Shown here: in pieces, positions 1-8,582 of the stretch | Numbering within the stretch: position 1 is the stretch's first letter | How the letters are laid out: each line of letters starts with the position of its first letter | Assembly: GCA_000406005.1 (NCBI GenBank) | Contig: ASZN01000001.1 | Location: 157,755-221,754, forward strand | DNA length: 64,000 nt | Direction of reading: 5' to 3' | Origin: Candidatus Poribacteria bacterium WGA-3G | GTDB lineage: Bacteria; Poribacteria; WGA-4E; WGA-3G | The notes under the pieces: generated by a model | The model's database searches: none | What the model saw: only the letters and a program-made list of their open reading frames with translations | Told to the model about the DNA's origin: nothing | Program-made: the position numbers and the translations under genes

Positions 1-1
1 T

Positions 2-490
2 TGCGTGGACCTGTCGACGAGTATGCAGAACCTCCCGCCTCACAAACTGAAGAAGGTTATAGATCTCATGCGGGACTCGCTGACCTTCCTTGAACCGCAC
101 GACAGTTTCAATATCGTGGCATTCAGCACAGAACTGGTCGTTTATCAGGAAAACTTTGTTCCTGTGAGTGATGAAACAGTTGCCGCGTCGTCGAACTATC
201 TCGCTGACATCCAATCCCACATCCACACAAAAGGGACAGATCACGATATGCTAACGGCATTGACAGAAATCGCTAAAGCGGGTCCGACGCTTGTCGTCCT
301 CTTCAGCGATGGTATTCCTACGACTATTGAGGGACCGGATCTGACGCTTGTCGGTCAATACGCGACAGGTAACGGACGCATTTTCGCTATGGGTACCGGA
401 ATGTCTCCGAATTTCCCGGGTGCGGTGATGTTGAAGCGTCTCGCCACTGTCAGCCAAGGAGATTTGTGGCTGGTTGATAGAGGCAGATAA
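2..490 (+). CDS. vWA-domain protein, 3' part (cut by window edge)
   Basis: The reading frame is open to the left edge, so the N-terminus lies outside the window. The visible part opens with DLSTSM, which fits the DxSxS metal-binding (MIDAS) motif of von Willebrand factor A domains. The rest keeps the vWA pattern: a hydrophobic strand followed by SDGIPT (about residue 103), then a strand leading to GTGMSP. vWA domains bind protein partners through a divalent metal and often act beside AAA ATPases. The stop codon touches the ATG of the SNF2 helicase gene, so the two are probably co-translated and may work together. No membrane segment is visible in this part. The full domain layout cannot be seen. 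Confidence 0.75.
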   Translation, partial: CVDLSTSMQNLPPHKLKKVIDLMRDSLTFLEPHDSFNIVAFSTELVVYQENFVPVSDETVAASSNYLADIQSHIHTKGTDHDMLTALTEIAKAGPTLVVLFSDGIPTTIEGPDLTLVGQYATGNGRIFAMGTGMSPNFPGAVMLKRLATVSQGDLWLVDRGR

Positions 491-2329
491 ATGGAAAACA
501 GGATGCATGATGCCAGTCTCGTACGTGCTGAAGATATTGCGAAAGGTCTATATCCACATCAGATAGAGGGTATTGCTTTCTTGCTGGGTCGTCGTCGTGC
601 GCTGCTTGCCGACGATATGGGACTCGGGAAAACGCGTCAGTCTGTTATCGCGATGGTTGAGGCGGAAGCAGAGGGTCCCTACCTTGTGATCTGTCCTGCC
701 TCTATTAAACGCAACTGGGCGCGCGAAATTGAAATTGTTTTTCCAGATGCCGAACCTGCCATCGTTGGTCCCGCGCCACTCCCACCGATAGATTACCGTG
801 GTTGGATTATTGTCAACTATGAAATCCTGGGTAAAAACCTTGACAAACTCCTTGAATTTGACTGGAAAGGCGTTGTTTTTGACGAAGCGCATTATCTAAA
901 AAACTATCAAAGCCAACGGAGTCGAAACGCATCAAAACTGGTTAAAGAAATTCAACGGGACCTTGTCGTCCATGCGTTGACCGGTACGCCAATGACAAGC
1001 CGTCCGCGCGATCTTTTTCCGCTGTTGCAGATTTTGGATCATCCACTCGGCAAGAGTTTCCTCAGTTTCGCCAAACGTTATTGTGATGCGTATCAAGGCG
1101 ATTTCGGGTTGGTGGCAGATGGTGCAAGCAACATCGAGGAATTGACTGTGCAACTACACGGTGTCATGCTGCGCCGTACAAAAGACGAAGTGTTAGACCT
1201 TCCACCTAAGATACGAACCTGGATGGACGTTGAACTGCACCCTTACGCCATCCAACACTTTAATCGATTGGTCCAAAACTTCATATCCAAATTTGACACG
1301 CCTGAAGCCATTGATGAGAGATCAGAATCCGTGGGGCTATCATCAGAACGTCGCGATGAATTAGATGACGCAATAGACACTACAGATTTAGGAACTGGCA
1401 TGGGTAGGCTCACCCAAGTGCGTCGAGCGATTGCATTTGTCAAATGCCGTCACACGATTAAATTCGTGGAAAATGCGCTGGAACAAGGCGAAAAGGTAAT
1501 TATTTTCACATCTTTCCTGAATACAATGCAGCGTTTCCAAAGGCATTTTAAGGACCGAGCGGTTTATGTTTCCGGCGAAGTGCCTGTACATGAGCGGCAG
1601 AACAGGGTGGATCGTTTTCAAAACGATGATAACCTCAAACTTTTTGTAACCAACATGCACATAGCAGGCGTTGGTATAAACCTCACTGCGGCGCGCCAGA
1701 TCGTTTTTAACGATTTAGATTGGGTCCCCGCCAACCACTGGCAGGCAGAAGATCGCGCGTATCGCATCGGGCAAACAGGGACCGTCAATGTCACTTATAT
1801 GATTGCGACTGGGACAGTTGATTCGTTTGTTAAGACAGTCTTAGAGACAAAAGCAGCACTGATGGATTCCATCGTTGAAGGGTCAATATTGATACCGGAC
1901 GGAGAGACGGCTCTTCAGTTAGATGTTCTTAGTGAACTCAAGCGTCTGATGAATGCGTTGTCTATCCAAACAACTGAACTTGGAGAATCCGAAATCCATG
2001 ATGTGCTTCAGAAAGCAGGGGAGGCATACCTTGAAGAGAACGCCGCCCACCTTCGCGAGGGGACACGTGCGCAGCTGCGTCCGTATTCCGAAGAAGCGAT
2101 TCGTACCTTAGCGCAAGTCCTTACGGGTCCTGAACGGAGTGTCTATCGCGCTGAGAGTTCATCACAGAAAGGCAAGTTTTATACGCTGGAGGTTGTCGGT
2201 GTAGATGTAACGTGTGACTGTCCGGGTTTCACGCACCGTGGCAGTTGCCGACACGTCCGTCCGCTGAAATCTGCGCTCGTTGCTGGAAAACCGTTGCCAA
2301 AAGGTTATAAGAAAGTTGACTCCAATTAG
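491..2329 (+). CDS. SNF2-family DEAH helicase with C-terminal SWIM zinc finger
   Basis: This is a Swi2/Snf2 ATPase of 612 residues. Visible motifs are the Walker A region DDMGLGKT (41-48), DEAH (131-134), LTGTPM (163-168) and motif VI EDRAYRIGQ near residue 420. At the C-terminus CDCPG...CRH (575-589) fits a SWIM zinc finger (CxCxnCxH). Many bacterial SNF2 proteins carry a SWIM domain at the N-terminus; here it is at the C-terminus. Such proteins translocate on double-stranded DNA and remodel protein-DNA complexes. The ATG follows directly on the stop of the vWA gene, which implies translational coupling. It may act in DNA repair, transcription recycling or defence; nothing here decides between them. 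Confidence 0.88.
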   Translation: MENRMHDASLVRAEDIAKGLYPHQIEGIAFLLGRRRALLADDMGLGKTRQSVIAMVEAEAEGPYLVICPASIKRNWAREIEIVFPDAEPAIVGPAPLPPIDYRGWIIVNYEILGKNLDKLLEFDWKGVVFDEAHYLKNYQSQRSRNASKLVKEIQRDLVVHALTGTPMTSRPRDLFPLLQILDHPLGKSFLSFAKRYCDAYQGDFGLVADGASNIEELTVQLHGVMLRRTKDEVLDLPPKIRTWMDVELHPYAIQHFNRLVQNFISKFDTPEAIDERSESVGLSSERRDELDDAIDTTDLGTGMGRLTQVRRAIAFVKCRHTIKFVENALEQGEKVIIFTSFLNTMQRFQRHFKDRAVYVSGEVPVHERQNRVDRFQNDDNLKLFVTNMHIAGVGINLTAARQIVFNDLDWVPANHWQAEDRAYRIGQTGTVNVTYMIATGTVDSFVKTVLETKAALMDSIVEGSILIPDGETALQLDVLSELKRLMNALSIQTTELGESEIHDVLQKAGEAYLEENAAHLREGTRAQLRPYSEEAIRTLAQVLTGPERSVYRAESSSQKGKFYTLEVVGVDVTCDCPGFTHRGSCRHVRPLKSALVAGKPLPKGYKKVDSN

Positions 2330-2338
2330 AGAGTACAA

Positions 2339-2366
2339 AGATCGCGAGCACAGCTCGCTCCTACCC
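2339..2366. repeat. short dispersed palindromic repeat (GCGAGC/GCTCGC type)
   Basis: The perfect hairpin GCGAGC-ACA-GCTCGC (2344-2358) is followed by TCCTACCC. The same design, with a seven-base stem and TCCTACAAA, occurs at 7061-7087, and a degenerate copy lies at 7025-7050. It is an intergenic dispersed repeat and could also slow transcription after the helicase gene, although no T-run follows. Confidence 0.6.
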
Positions 2367-2377
2367 AAATTTTCTGC

Positions 2378-2406
2378 TTGACTTCTGGCTGGAAATCTCT
2401 TAAAAT
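2378..2406 (+). promoter_or_regulatory. sigma-70 type promoter for the sulfatase gene
   Basis: TTGACT (2378-2383), a 17-base spacer and TAAAAT (2401-2406) lie about 40 bases before the sulfatase ATG. Inferred from consensus only. Confidence 0.6.
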
Positions 2407-2446
2407 GGGGTAAGCCAAATCTGAACAGAGAGAGGAAAGCAGAGAT

Positions 2447-3814
2447 ATGCCACAAGATGCCAATCAACCGAATGTTATCGTTTTTTTTACTGACCAACAG
2501 CGGTGGGACACCTCTGGTTTACACGGTAACCCACTCGACCTGACCCCAAACTTTGATCGTATGGCACAGCGCGGGACACATGTCCGGCGTTCGTTTACGT
2601 GCCAACCGGTCTGCGGTCCTGCTCGCTCATGCCTCCAGACGGGGTTATATGCGACGCGTACGGGCTGCTTCCGAAACGGTATCCCGTTATCCCCGAACCT
2701 CAAGACGCTTGCCCACCATTTCGGTGAAGCGGGCTACGCTACCGGATATATCGGTAAATGGCACCTCTACAGCCGCAGTGGTGCTGGACCGGGGCCTGTG
2801 CCTGCGGAGCATCGCGGCGGGTATGATTACTGGTTAGCGTCCAACGTCCTCGAATTCACCTCCGATGCGTATCAGACGACACTCTATAATAACGACAATA
2901 AACCGGTCGACCTTCCCGGCTATCGCGTAGACGCGCTCACCGATGCGGTTATCCGTTATGTCGATCAGCACCAAAACGATCCGTTCTATCTCTTTACGTC
3001 ATACATCGAACCACACCACCAGAACCATTTGGACGATTACCCGCCACCGGACGGCTACCGAGAACGGTATACTGGGAAGTGGATACCGCCGGATCTCGCC
3101 GCGCTCGGTGGTTCGACGCATCAGCATTTAGGCGGTTATTACGGTATGGTGAAAAGGTTGGACGAAGCACTCGGTCGCCTTCTGGATGCACTCAAAAGCC
3201 TCCATCTGCTTGACAACACGATTATCCTCTTTACGTCTGACCACGGGTGTCATTTCAAGACTCGTAACGGCGAATATAAACGTTCATGCCACGAGAGTTC
3301 CATCCGTGTGCCGACAGCGTTCCACGGCGGCGAATTCATCGGTGGCGGGCAGCTCCAAGAGCTCGTCAGTCTTGTAGACCTTCCGCCGACGCTCCTTGAT
3401 GCAGCGGGTTTAGAAGTACCGCCTGAGATGCAAGGTAGGTCTATTATGCCGCTGGTACGTGGGGAAACGGAGGGCTGGCCAGAGGAGGTCTTCGTTCAGA
3501 TTAGCGAGGCACAAGTCGGGCGCGCCGTGCGGACACAACGTTGGAAATACAGCGTGGATGCCCCGAATAGTAACGCTGGTAGAGACGCTGGATCAGACCG
3601 ATATGTAGAACAGTATCTTTACGATCTTCAGGCGGACCCGTATGAGTTGCGGAATCTCGTCGGACTTCAATCGCATGAACCGGTTACAGAGGTGATGCGA
3701 GAACGTCTGATTCGGCGGATGTTGGAGGCAGGCGAAGAGGCACCAACGGTCGAAGCGGCACCGACGCAGCGGAGCGGACAGCGGAGTGTAACCGAAGCGG
3801 AGGCGCGAAGTTAG
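2447..3814 (+). CDS. sulfatase (formylglycine type)
   Basis: A 455-residue member of the alkaline phosphatase superfamily. The sulfatase signature CxPxR is seen as CGPAR (56-60) followed by SCLQTGLY, so Cys56 would be the residue oxidised to formylglycine. The N-terminal metal strand reads FFTDQQRWD, and TSDHG lies in the middle as the second metal site. The C-terminal RTQRWKYSVD and YDLQADPYELRNL pattern is typical of sulfatases acting on small or carbohydrate sulfate esters. No signal peptide is seen, so the enzyme appears cytoplasmic. The ATG has AGAGAGG upstream. It shares strand and neighbourhood with an enolase-superfamily dehydratase, which would fit breakdown of sulfated sugars; substrate unknown. 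An activating enzyme is needed; the SUMF protein at 61242-62021 is a doubtful candidate because it lacks one catalytic cysteine. Confidence 0.9.
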   Translation: MPQDANQPNVIVFFTDQQRWDTSGLHGNPLDLTPNFDRMAQRGTHVRRSFTCQPVCGPARSCLQTGLYATRTGCFRNGIPLSPNLKTLAHHFGEAGYATGYIGKWHLYSRSGAGPGPVPAEHRGGYDYWLASNVLEFTSDAYQTTLYNNDNKPVDLPGYRVDALTDAVIRYVDQHQNDPFYLFTSYIEPHHQNHLDDYPPPDGYRERYTGKWIPPDLAALGGSTHQHLGGYYGMVKRLDEALGRLLDALKSLHLLDNTIILFTSDHGCHFKTRNGEYKRSCHESSIRVPTAFHGGEFIGGGQLQELVSLVDLPPTLLDAAGLEVPPEMQGRSIMPLVRGETEGWPEEVFVQISEAQVGRAVRTQRWKYSVDAPNSNAGRDAGSDRYVEQYLYDLQADPYELRNLVGLQSHEPVTEVMRERLIRRMLEAGEEAPTVEAAPTQRSGQRSVTEAEARS

Positions 3815-3851
3815 TATCGTAAATTTTCAGAAATTGTGTACGCAATACAAT

Positions 3852-3941
3852 AGTTTGGACAGTTAGAACAGGAAACCAATAGGTTCCTATGCTGTAAGGA
3901 GAACAGGCTAACAGCCTATTTTACAGAAGATTGTCCGAACT
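3852..3941. other. intergenic element with nested inverted repeats
   Basis: The 161-base gap between the sulfatase and the dehydratase contains ten-base end repeats (AGTTTGGACA at 3852, TGTCCGAACT at 3932, one mismatch). They enclose two more hairpins: GGAAACC/GGTTCC (3871-3887) and CTGTAA...TTACAG (3892-3926) around AGGCT-AAC-AGCCT. As RNA this would fold as a three-way junction. It may be a terminator or attenuator region, a small mobile repeat, or a structured leader for the next gene. Confidence 0.45.
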
Positions 3942-3975
3942 TTACTATGCAGTATAAAGGTGTATGAATTAAAAT

Positions 3976-5121
3976 ATGAAGATTACAGATGTGAAAACTT
4001 TGGTGATGGGGACGAGTTGGCGGAACTTAACCTTTGTCAAAGTTGAAACCGATGAAGGGTTGACCGGCATTAGCGAGGTACGGATGAATAACCGTACGGA
4101 TGCGCTTGTGGCTTATATCAACGGTGCGAAGAAACGGCACGTTATCGGGAGCGATCCGTTTAATACGGAGGACCTCTATCAGCGACTTTTTCGCGATGAC
4201 TACGGTCGCGCTGGTGAAATTGTCGCGACCGGCATTAGCGTTATTGAGATCGCATGTTGGGACATTATCGGCAAAGCGTTGAATCAACCTGTCTATCGGT
4301 TGCTCGGTGGTGCCTGCCGCGATAAGATTAAGGCGTATGCAAACGGTTGGTACCGCGTTGAACGCGCACCGGAAGAGTTCCACGCTGCAGCGAAAAGGGT
4401 GCTTGAGAAAGGGTATCGGGCACTGAAGTTTGATCCGTTTGGTGCAGGCTATTACGAGCTTTCTTATGAAGAGAAGTTGAAATCTGTCGGACTTGTTGAA
4501 GCGGTGCGTGATGCGGTCGGACCCGATGTCGAAATCCTTGTTGAGATGCACGGTCGGTTTAGTCCGTATACGGCGATCGAGATTGCATCTGAATTAGAGA
4601 AGTTCCAACCGAGTTGGGTTGAGGAGCCGGTGCCGCCGGATAACATCGCCGCGCTCGCAAAAGCTGCCGATAAGATTAATCTGCCTGTTGCTACGGGTGA
4701 ACGGCTTCACAATAAGTATGAATATCGTGAGTTGATTAACCTACAGGCGGCGGACATCCTACAACCGGATATTACACAGACGGGTGGCTTCTTGGAAACC
4801 AAGAAAATCGCAGCGATGGGGGATATGTGTTATATGACTGTCGCACCGCATAATGTCGGTGGCCCGGTCTCCACAGCAACCGCCTTGCACTTTGCTGCTT
4901 GCACGACCAACTTCAAGATTCAGGAACATTTTAACGATTTCTCTGAGGCATGGGTTAAAGAGGCAGCGACGGGATGTCCCGAAGTCGTTGACGGCTATTT
5001 TAGTTTACCGGATGGACCTGGACTCGGTATGGAACTCAATGAGGATCTCATTGCCGAACACCCGTATCGCGAAGGTTCGTTCAATCTCTGGGAAGACGAT
5101 TGGCATAAACGCGAGTATTAG
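3976..5121 (+). CDS. enolase-superfamily sugar-acid dehydratase, D-galactonate dehydratase-like
   Basis: A 381-residue member of the mandelate racemase/muconate lactonizing group. Candidate metal and catalytic residues are E190 and H192 (in EMHGRF), E216 (in VEEP), E242 (in TGERLH) and H292 (in APHNVGGP). Their spacing (26, 26 and 50 residues) equals that of the known D-galactonate dehydratase set D183/H185, E209, E235, H285. The first ligand is therefore Glu where Asp is usual. The enzyme would remove water from a hexonate to give a 2-keto-3-deoxy acid in the cytoplasm. The upstream sulfatase suggests a shared role in sugar breakdown. Substrate cannot be fixed from sequence; other acid-sugar dehydratases are possible. 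Confidence 0.82.
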   Translation: MKITDVKTLVMGTSWRNLTFVKVETDEGLTGISEVRMNNRTDALVAYINGAKKRHVIGSDPFNTEDLYQRLFRDDYGRAGEIVATGISVIEIACWDIIGKALNQPVYRLLGGACRDKIKAYANGWYRVERAPEEFHAAAKRVLEKGYRALKFDPFGAGYYELSYEEKLKSVGLVEAVRDAVGPDVEILVEMHGRFSPYTAIEIASELEKFQPSWVEEPVPPDNIAALAKAADKINLPVATGERLHNKYEYRELINLQAADILQPDITQTGGFLETKKIAAMGDMCYMTVAPHNVGGPVSTATALHFAACTTNFKIQEHFNDFSEAWVKEAATGCPEVVDGYFSLPDGPGLGMELNEDLIAEHPYREGSFNLWEDDWHKREY

Positions 5122-5354
5122 TCTGAACTGTGATTTTTTGTGATTACGGGATTTGTGTGATACTGAACGGGTAAATCAAGGGAATCTGATAATCACATCA
5201 ATCCTGGTTCTGACAGATAGGAAATTTGTGCGGAAATCTTGAACTTCGGAAGCATCGTATGGTATGCTTTAATAGGAATGTTGAAAATAAAATATCATCA
5301 TTTAACAATCCCAAAAGATTTTTTGATTTCGCTGCTCCTATTAGGAGAAAGAAG

Positions 5355-5768
5355 ATGAGACACACGACAAGAATTGAACTTACAAATCTGTCAGATCTCA
5401 ATTTAGCAAACAGAGGTATTATCACGCCTGAAGAGGTTCGTTGTGTCACTATCGAAGATGCCCTCGTTGATACGGGAGCGACGCGGCTATCCTTGCCGAA
5501 ACCGATTATTGAACGACTCGGTTTGGCACCCTTCGGCAATGCCAAGGCGAGAACGGCGGCTGGCATCGTAGACCGGATCATTTATTCAGAAGTCCGGTTT
5601 ACGGTATTGGAGCGGGAAGGATCTCTCCCAGTAACAGACCTACCAGCGGATGCACCTGTCCTTGTTGGACACATGGTTTTGGAGCAACTTGACCTCTGTT
5701 TAGATATTAGAAAGGGATTAACCTATAATCCAGACCACGATAACGACTGGATTGAAGAGGCATATTAA
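5355..5768 (+). CDS. retropepsin-like aspartic protease domain protein
   Basis: A single-domain protein of about 137 residues. The motif ALVDTGATRLSLP holds the D-T-G-A active site of retropepsin-like proteases, followed by a pattern of strands and LVGHMVLEQLDL, which fits the second half of the retroviral-protease fold. Such single domains work as homodimers. The ATG at 5355 is chosen because TTAGGAGAAAG precedes it; the open frame runs back to 5226 but lacks a ribosome site there. The stop lies seven bases before the lysA ATG, so the two genes are probably one transcript. The function of cytoplasmic bacterial retropepsin homologues of this size is poorly known, and a link to lysine synthesis would be speculative. 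Confidence 0.75.
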   Translation: MRHTTRIELTNLSDLNLANRGIITPEEVRCVTIEDALVDTGATRLSLPKPIIERLGLAPFGNAKARTAAGIVDRIIYSEVRFTVLEREGSLPVTDLPADAPVLVGHMVLEQLDLCLDIRKGLTYNPDHDNDWIEEAY

Positions 5769-5775
5769 CAATATT

Positions 5776-7017
5776 ATGAGTTTTCACTATAAAGACGGGT
5801 ATCTCTACTGCGAAAAATTGAGAGTTAAAGACATTCAGGAACAGGTACCCTATAGTCCGTTTTATCTCTACAGTTTAGCGCAGTTGGAGGCAAACTACAG
5901 CGCATATCAGGAAGCCCTTGAGGGGATCGACTCGATTATTGGCTATGCGATTAAAGCGAACAACAATCTGACCCTACTCAAACGTCTCAACGAACTCGGC
6001 AGTGGCGCGGTTCTCGTCAGCGGAAACGAACTGCGGATGTCGCTTGCAGCGGGATTCGATCTGAAGCGGACGATTCTAAACGGGAACGGTAAGACGCTTG
6101 AAGAATTGAGCCTTGCTGTTGAACACGGTGTGCTGATTAACATTGACAGCGAATTTGATTTGGCGCACATCCAGCAGACAGCGAAAGCCCTTGATACACC
6201 TGCCAATGTGCTTATCCGCATCAACCCCGATGTGGATCCAGAGGTACACCCGTACGTTTCTACAGGCATGAAAAATTCCAAATTCGGTATACGCAATGAA
6301 CGGTTGGATTGGTTTTTAGACGAAATTCGCAAAGATCCGTTGCTGAAGTTGGTCGGTGTGCACTGTCATCTCGGTTCGACAATCAAGAAGGTGCGTATCT
6401 TTCGAGATGCGACTGAAGTGATGCTTGGTTTCATCCGTGTGATTGAAGCGGAAGGTTTCTCGTTGCGCTACCTGAACATCGGTGGCGGTCTCGGAATCGA
6501 CTATGAGCGTACGGGTGAAGAGATTCCGACTCCGTCCGATCTTATTGATTCCATCCGTGATCTGTTACCTGAAGACATCACGCTCATTATTGAACCGGGG
6601 CGTTCACTCGTCGGGAATACCTCTGTCTTTGTCAACAGCGTTATTGGTGTTAAAACGAATGGAAACAAGCATTTTATCGTCACCGATGGTAGTATGTCGG
6701 AGCTTATCCGTCCGAGCCTCTACGATACCTATCAACATATCGAGTTTATCGAACCTGTAGACGGCAAGCCTGAAATGTATGATGTTGTCGGTCCCGTTTG
6801 TGAATCCGCAGATTTCTTGGGCAAAGCGCGTTCACTTCCGACACCGCGTGAAGGTGCAGGACTTGTCGTCTGTGATGCAGGTGCTTATTGTCACGCCATG
6901 AGTTCTAACTATAACCTGAAGATGCGCCCACCGGAATATCTCGTTGATGGCGACAGTTTCAGGTGTATCCGCCGGACAGAGACGTTAGACGATTATCTGA
7001 AACTTTTTGACGTTTAA
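5776..7017 (+). CDS. lysA: diaminopimelate decarboxylase
   Basis: A 413-residue fold-type III PLP enzyme that converts meso-diaminopimelate to L-lysine, the last step of that pathway. Seen motifs are YAIKAN with the PLP lysine K60, GVHCHLGST, the phosphate-binding LNIGGGLG, EPGRSLV, and the C-terminal VGPVCESADFLG and GAYCHAMSSNYN, which carry the substrate-binding cysteine and tyrosine. The ATG at 5776 fits family N-termini better than an in-frame TTG at 5752, which would overlap the previous gene. It is seven bases after the retropepsin-like gene. The 3' side faces a minus-strand hydrolase gene across a terminator-like hairpin. Confidence 0.93.
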   Translation: MSFHYKDGYLYCEKLRVKDIQEQVPYSPFYLYSLAQLEANYSAYQEALEGIDSIIGYAIKANNNLTLLKRLNELGSGAVLVSGNELRMSLAAGFDLKRTILNGNGKTLEELSLAVEHGVLINIDSEFDLAHIQQTAKALDTPANVLIRINPDVDPEVHPYVSTGMKNSKFGIRNERLDWFLDEIRKDPLLKLVGVHCHLGSTIKKVRIFRDATEVMLGFIRVIEAEGFSLRYLNIGGGLGIDYERTGEEIPTPSDLIDSIRDLLPEDITLIIEPGRSLVGNTSVFVNSVIGVKTNGNKHFIVTDGSMSELIRPSLYDTYQHIEFIEPVDGKPEMYDVVGPVCESADFLGKARSLPTPREGAGLVVCDAGAYCHAMSSNYNLKMRPPEYLVDGDSFRCIRRTETLDDYLKLFDV

Positions 7018-7060
7018 AGTTAGGTATCGCGAGGACAGTTTGCGCCTACAGAGGAGATTA

Positions 7061-7087
7061 CGGATCGCGAGCCCAGGCTCGCTCCTA
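7061..7087. repeat. short dispersed palindromic repeat (GCGAGCC/GGCTCGC)
   Basis: GCGAGCC-CA-GGCTCGC (7067-7082) is followed by TCCTACAAA. It is the same family as 2339-2366; a worn copy lies just upstream at 7025-7050. Confidence 0.6.
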
Positions 7088-7151
7088 CAAAAGAGACTTA
7101 AATTTCTGAATCTTCATCAACTTCCATTTTCAAAAGGGTTGCCTAATGTTT

Positions 7152-7183
7152 GGGCAGGTTTCTGGACCTGCCCATTGCTTTTA
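7152..7183. terminator. terminator-like hairpin between convergent lysA and hydrolase genes
   Basis: GGGCAGGT (7152-7159) pairs perfectly with ACCTGCCC (7166-7173) over a six-base loop and is followed by ATTGCTTTTA. It lies between the ends of two convergent genes. The T-run is weak, so factor-independent action is uncertain. Confidence 0.5.
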
Positions 7184-8197
7184 CAATCGTTCCTGCAAGA
7201 ACTCGATTCCGGTTTCCAGATTGATTTCATGCTCACCTTGAAAATGGTCCAAGACTAACCTGTCGCTTCGCCCCGATGCGGCGTAGATTTTCTCTACCTG
7301 TTTGAACGCTTGTAGTGCATCCGCCTCAATAAAACACATATCGTCCGAACCGATTTGCGCCATACATGACCGTGGTGCGATGAGTCCTGCTACATCAGCG
7401 ATGTCGCCTGCTTTCCGTAACCCGAACATAAATTGTGAACCGCATGTATTGCCGCGTCCTCGGTCATTGAGTGCGTCTGTGAGTGTGCTGAGATAACAGA
7501 CGATGACCGCTGCCTTGACGCGTTGATCCAAAGCGGAGATGTAGGTTGTCATAGTACCACCAAAGGAGCACCCCATACATCCCAAGCGATGACTGTCAAC
7601 TTCAGGACGCGATTGGAGGTAGTCTAAACATCGTTGTCCATCGGAGATGTTGAGTCGCAGAAGTTGGTATCCGAAATATCCGAAAGCGAGATAGGCGACG
7701 TTGCATCCGTCTCGACTCGGTCGTCGGACCCACTCATCACGGTCTTTCCGCTCGCCGAAGCACCGCCAATCCGGTGCGAGTGTTACAAACCCACGTTTGG
7801 TTAATTCAACGGCATACTGTTTTTGATAGTCCTCCACAACGCCGACTGCGCCGTCTTTACCGATACCGTGTCCGTGTGCACAGAGTACTGCGGGGGCGGG
7901 ATTCTCTGCGTCTGCACCGTCTGGCGTTAAGATGTATGCTGGGATTGAAGAAAACGGATCGGGGTTAAAGATAATTTTTTCACGCGTGTAGCCGTCAAGT
8001 TGTGTGTGTTCCAAGACCTCGACCTCCAACGGCAACGGTTCTGGTGCCGGTCCGAGGTCTTTAACGAGATTGCGCCGGAATCTCGTCCGCCATTCTTCCC
8101 AGTCCCGCTTATTTGCGCCATCAAAATGGAGAGGTGGTGTCGCTTTCAGAAGTTGTTCAACGCTCTGCTCTGCTGTCAAAAAACGTTGTACCGCCAT
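7181..8197 (-). CDS. alpha/beta hydrolase, dienelactone hydrolase / acetyl-xylan-esterase-like
   Basis: A 338-residue protein with an alpha/beta hydrolase core. The oxyanion region reads CAHGHGIGKDG (106-116), the nucleophile elbow is GCSFGG with Ser211, and the catalytic His is probably H323 in GEHE. The helical N-terminal 60 residues and the APDWRCFGER segment resemble the Abhydrolase_7 group of putative esterases common in planctomycetes and related bacteria. There is no signal peptide. The ATG follows GAAAGGAGACAAC, a strong ribosome site, and a consensus promoter lies about 75 bases upstream. It stands alone on the minus strand. The substrate is unknown; carbohydrate or plant-derived esters are plausible. 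Confidence 0.82.
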   Translation of the reverse strand: MAVQRFLTAEQSVEQLLKATPPLHFDGANKRDWEEWRTRFRRNLVKDLGPAPEPLPLEVEVLEHTQLDGYTREKIIFNPDPFSSIPAYILTPDGADAENPAPAVLCAHGHGIGKDGAVGVVEDYQKQYAVELTKRGFVTLAPDWRCFGERKDRDEWVRRPSRDGCNVAYLAFGYFGYQLLRLNISDGQRCLDYLQSRPEVDSHRLGCMGCSFGGTMTTYISALDQRVKAAVIVCYLSTLTDALNDRGRGNTCGSQFMFGLRKAGDIADVAGLIAPRSCMAQIGSDDMCFIEADALQAFKQVEKIYAASGRSDRLVLDHFQGEHEINLETGIEFLQERL

Positions 8198-8269
8198 AGT
8201 TGTCTCCTTTCACGATCATCCTATCTATATTGGGTCATTCGCGTATCACCTAAGATTTCCACTTCATTA

Positions 8270-8299
8270 TCTATACCGCAAAAGAAAGAAAATGTCAAG
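8270..8299 (-). promoter_or_regulatory. sigma-70 type promoter for the hydrolase gene
   Basis: On the minus strand TTGACA (8294-8299) is followed after 18 bases by TATAGA (8270-8275). It directs transcription into the hydrolase gene that starts at 8197. Confidence 0.6.
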
Positions 8300-8403
8300 T
8301 TTTATTGAACTTTGAGGGCAATCAACCATCAGCAGTAGATAGCATTTAGCAGAGATGTAGACGTTTGCTGCGGTTTTCAAAACACTGAACACGGAAAAAG
8401 AAC

Positions 8404-8427
8404 GGGCAATGAATTGCCCTACTACAA
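8404..8427. repeat. palindromic repeat GGGCAAT-GA-ATTGCCC in the 385-base gap
   Basis: The perfect seven-base stem (8404-8419) is followed by TACTACAAA. The layout, stem then C-T-A-C-T-A-C, recalls the repeats at 2339 and 7061. The rest of the gap 8198-8582 holds the two promoters listed separately and nothing else I can identify. Confidence 0.5.
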
Positions 8428-8494
8428 ATAGGAGGCACTTTGAATCTGAAAATGGATAGAGCAGTAGAGTGATTTATTGAATGTGACAAAACGC

Positions 8495-8523
8495 TTTACT
8501 TTCGCTTTATTTTTCGGTATAAT
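8495..8523 (+). promoter_or_regulatory. sigma-70 type promoter for purB
   Basis: A perfect TATAAT (8518-8523) lies 17 bases after TTTACT (8495-8500), about 60 bases before the purB ATG. The -35 box is weak. Confidence 0.55.
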
Positions 8524-8582
8524 AAACAAAAACGGAAAGAGAGAAGCGGAGGGTTCCTCCGACTTAATGGAGAAAAGATTTT

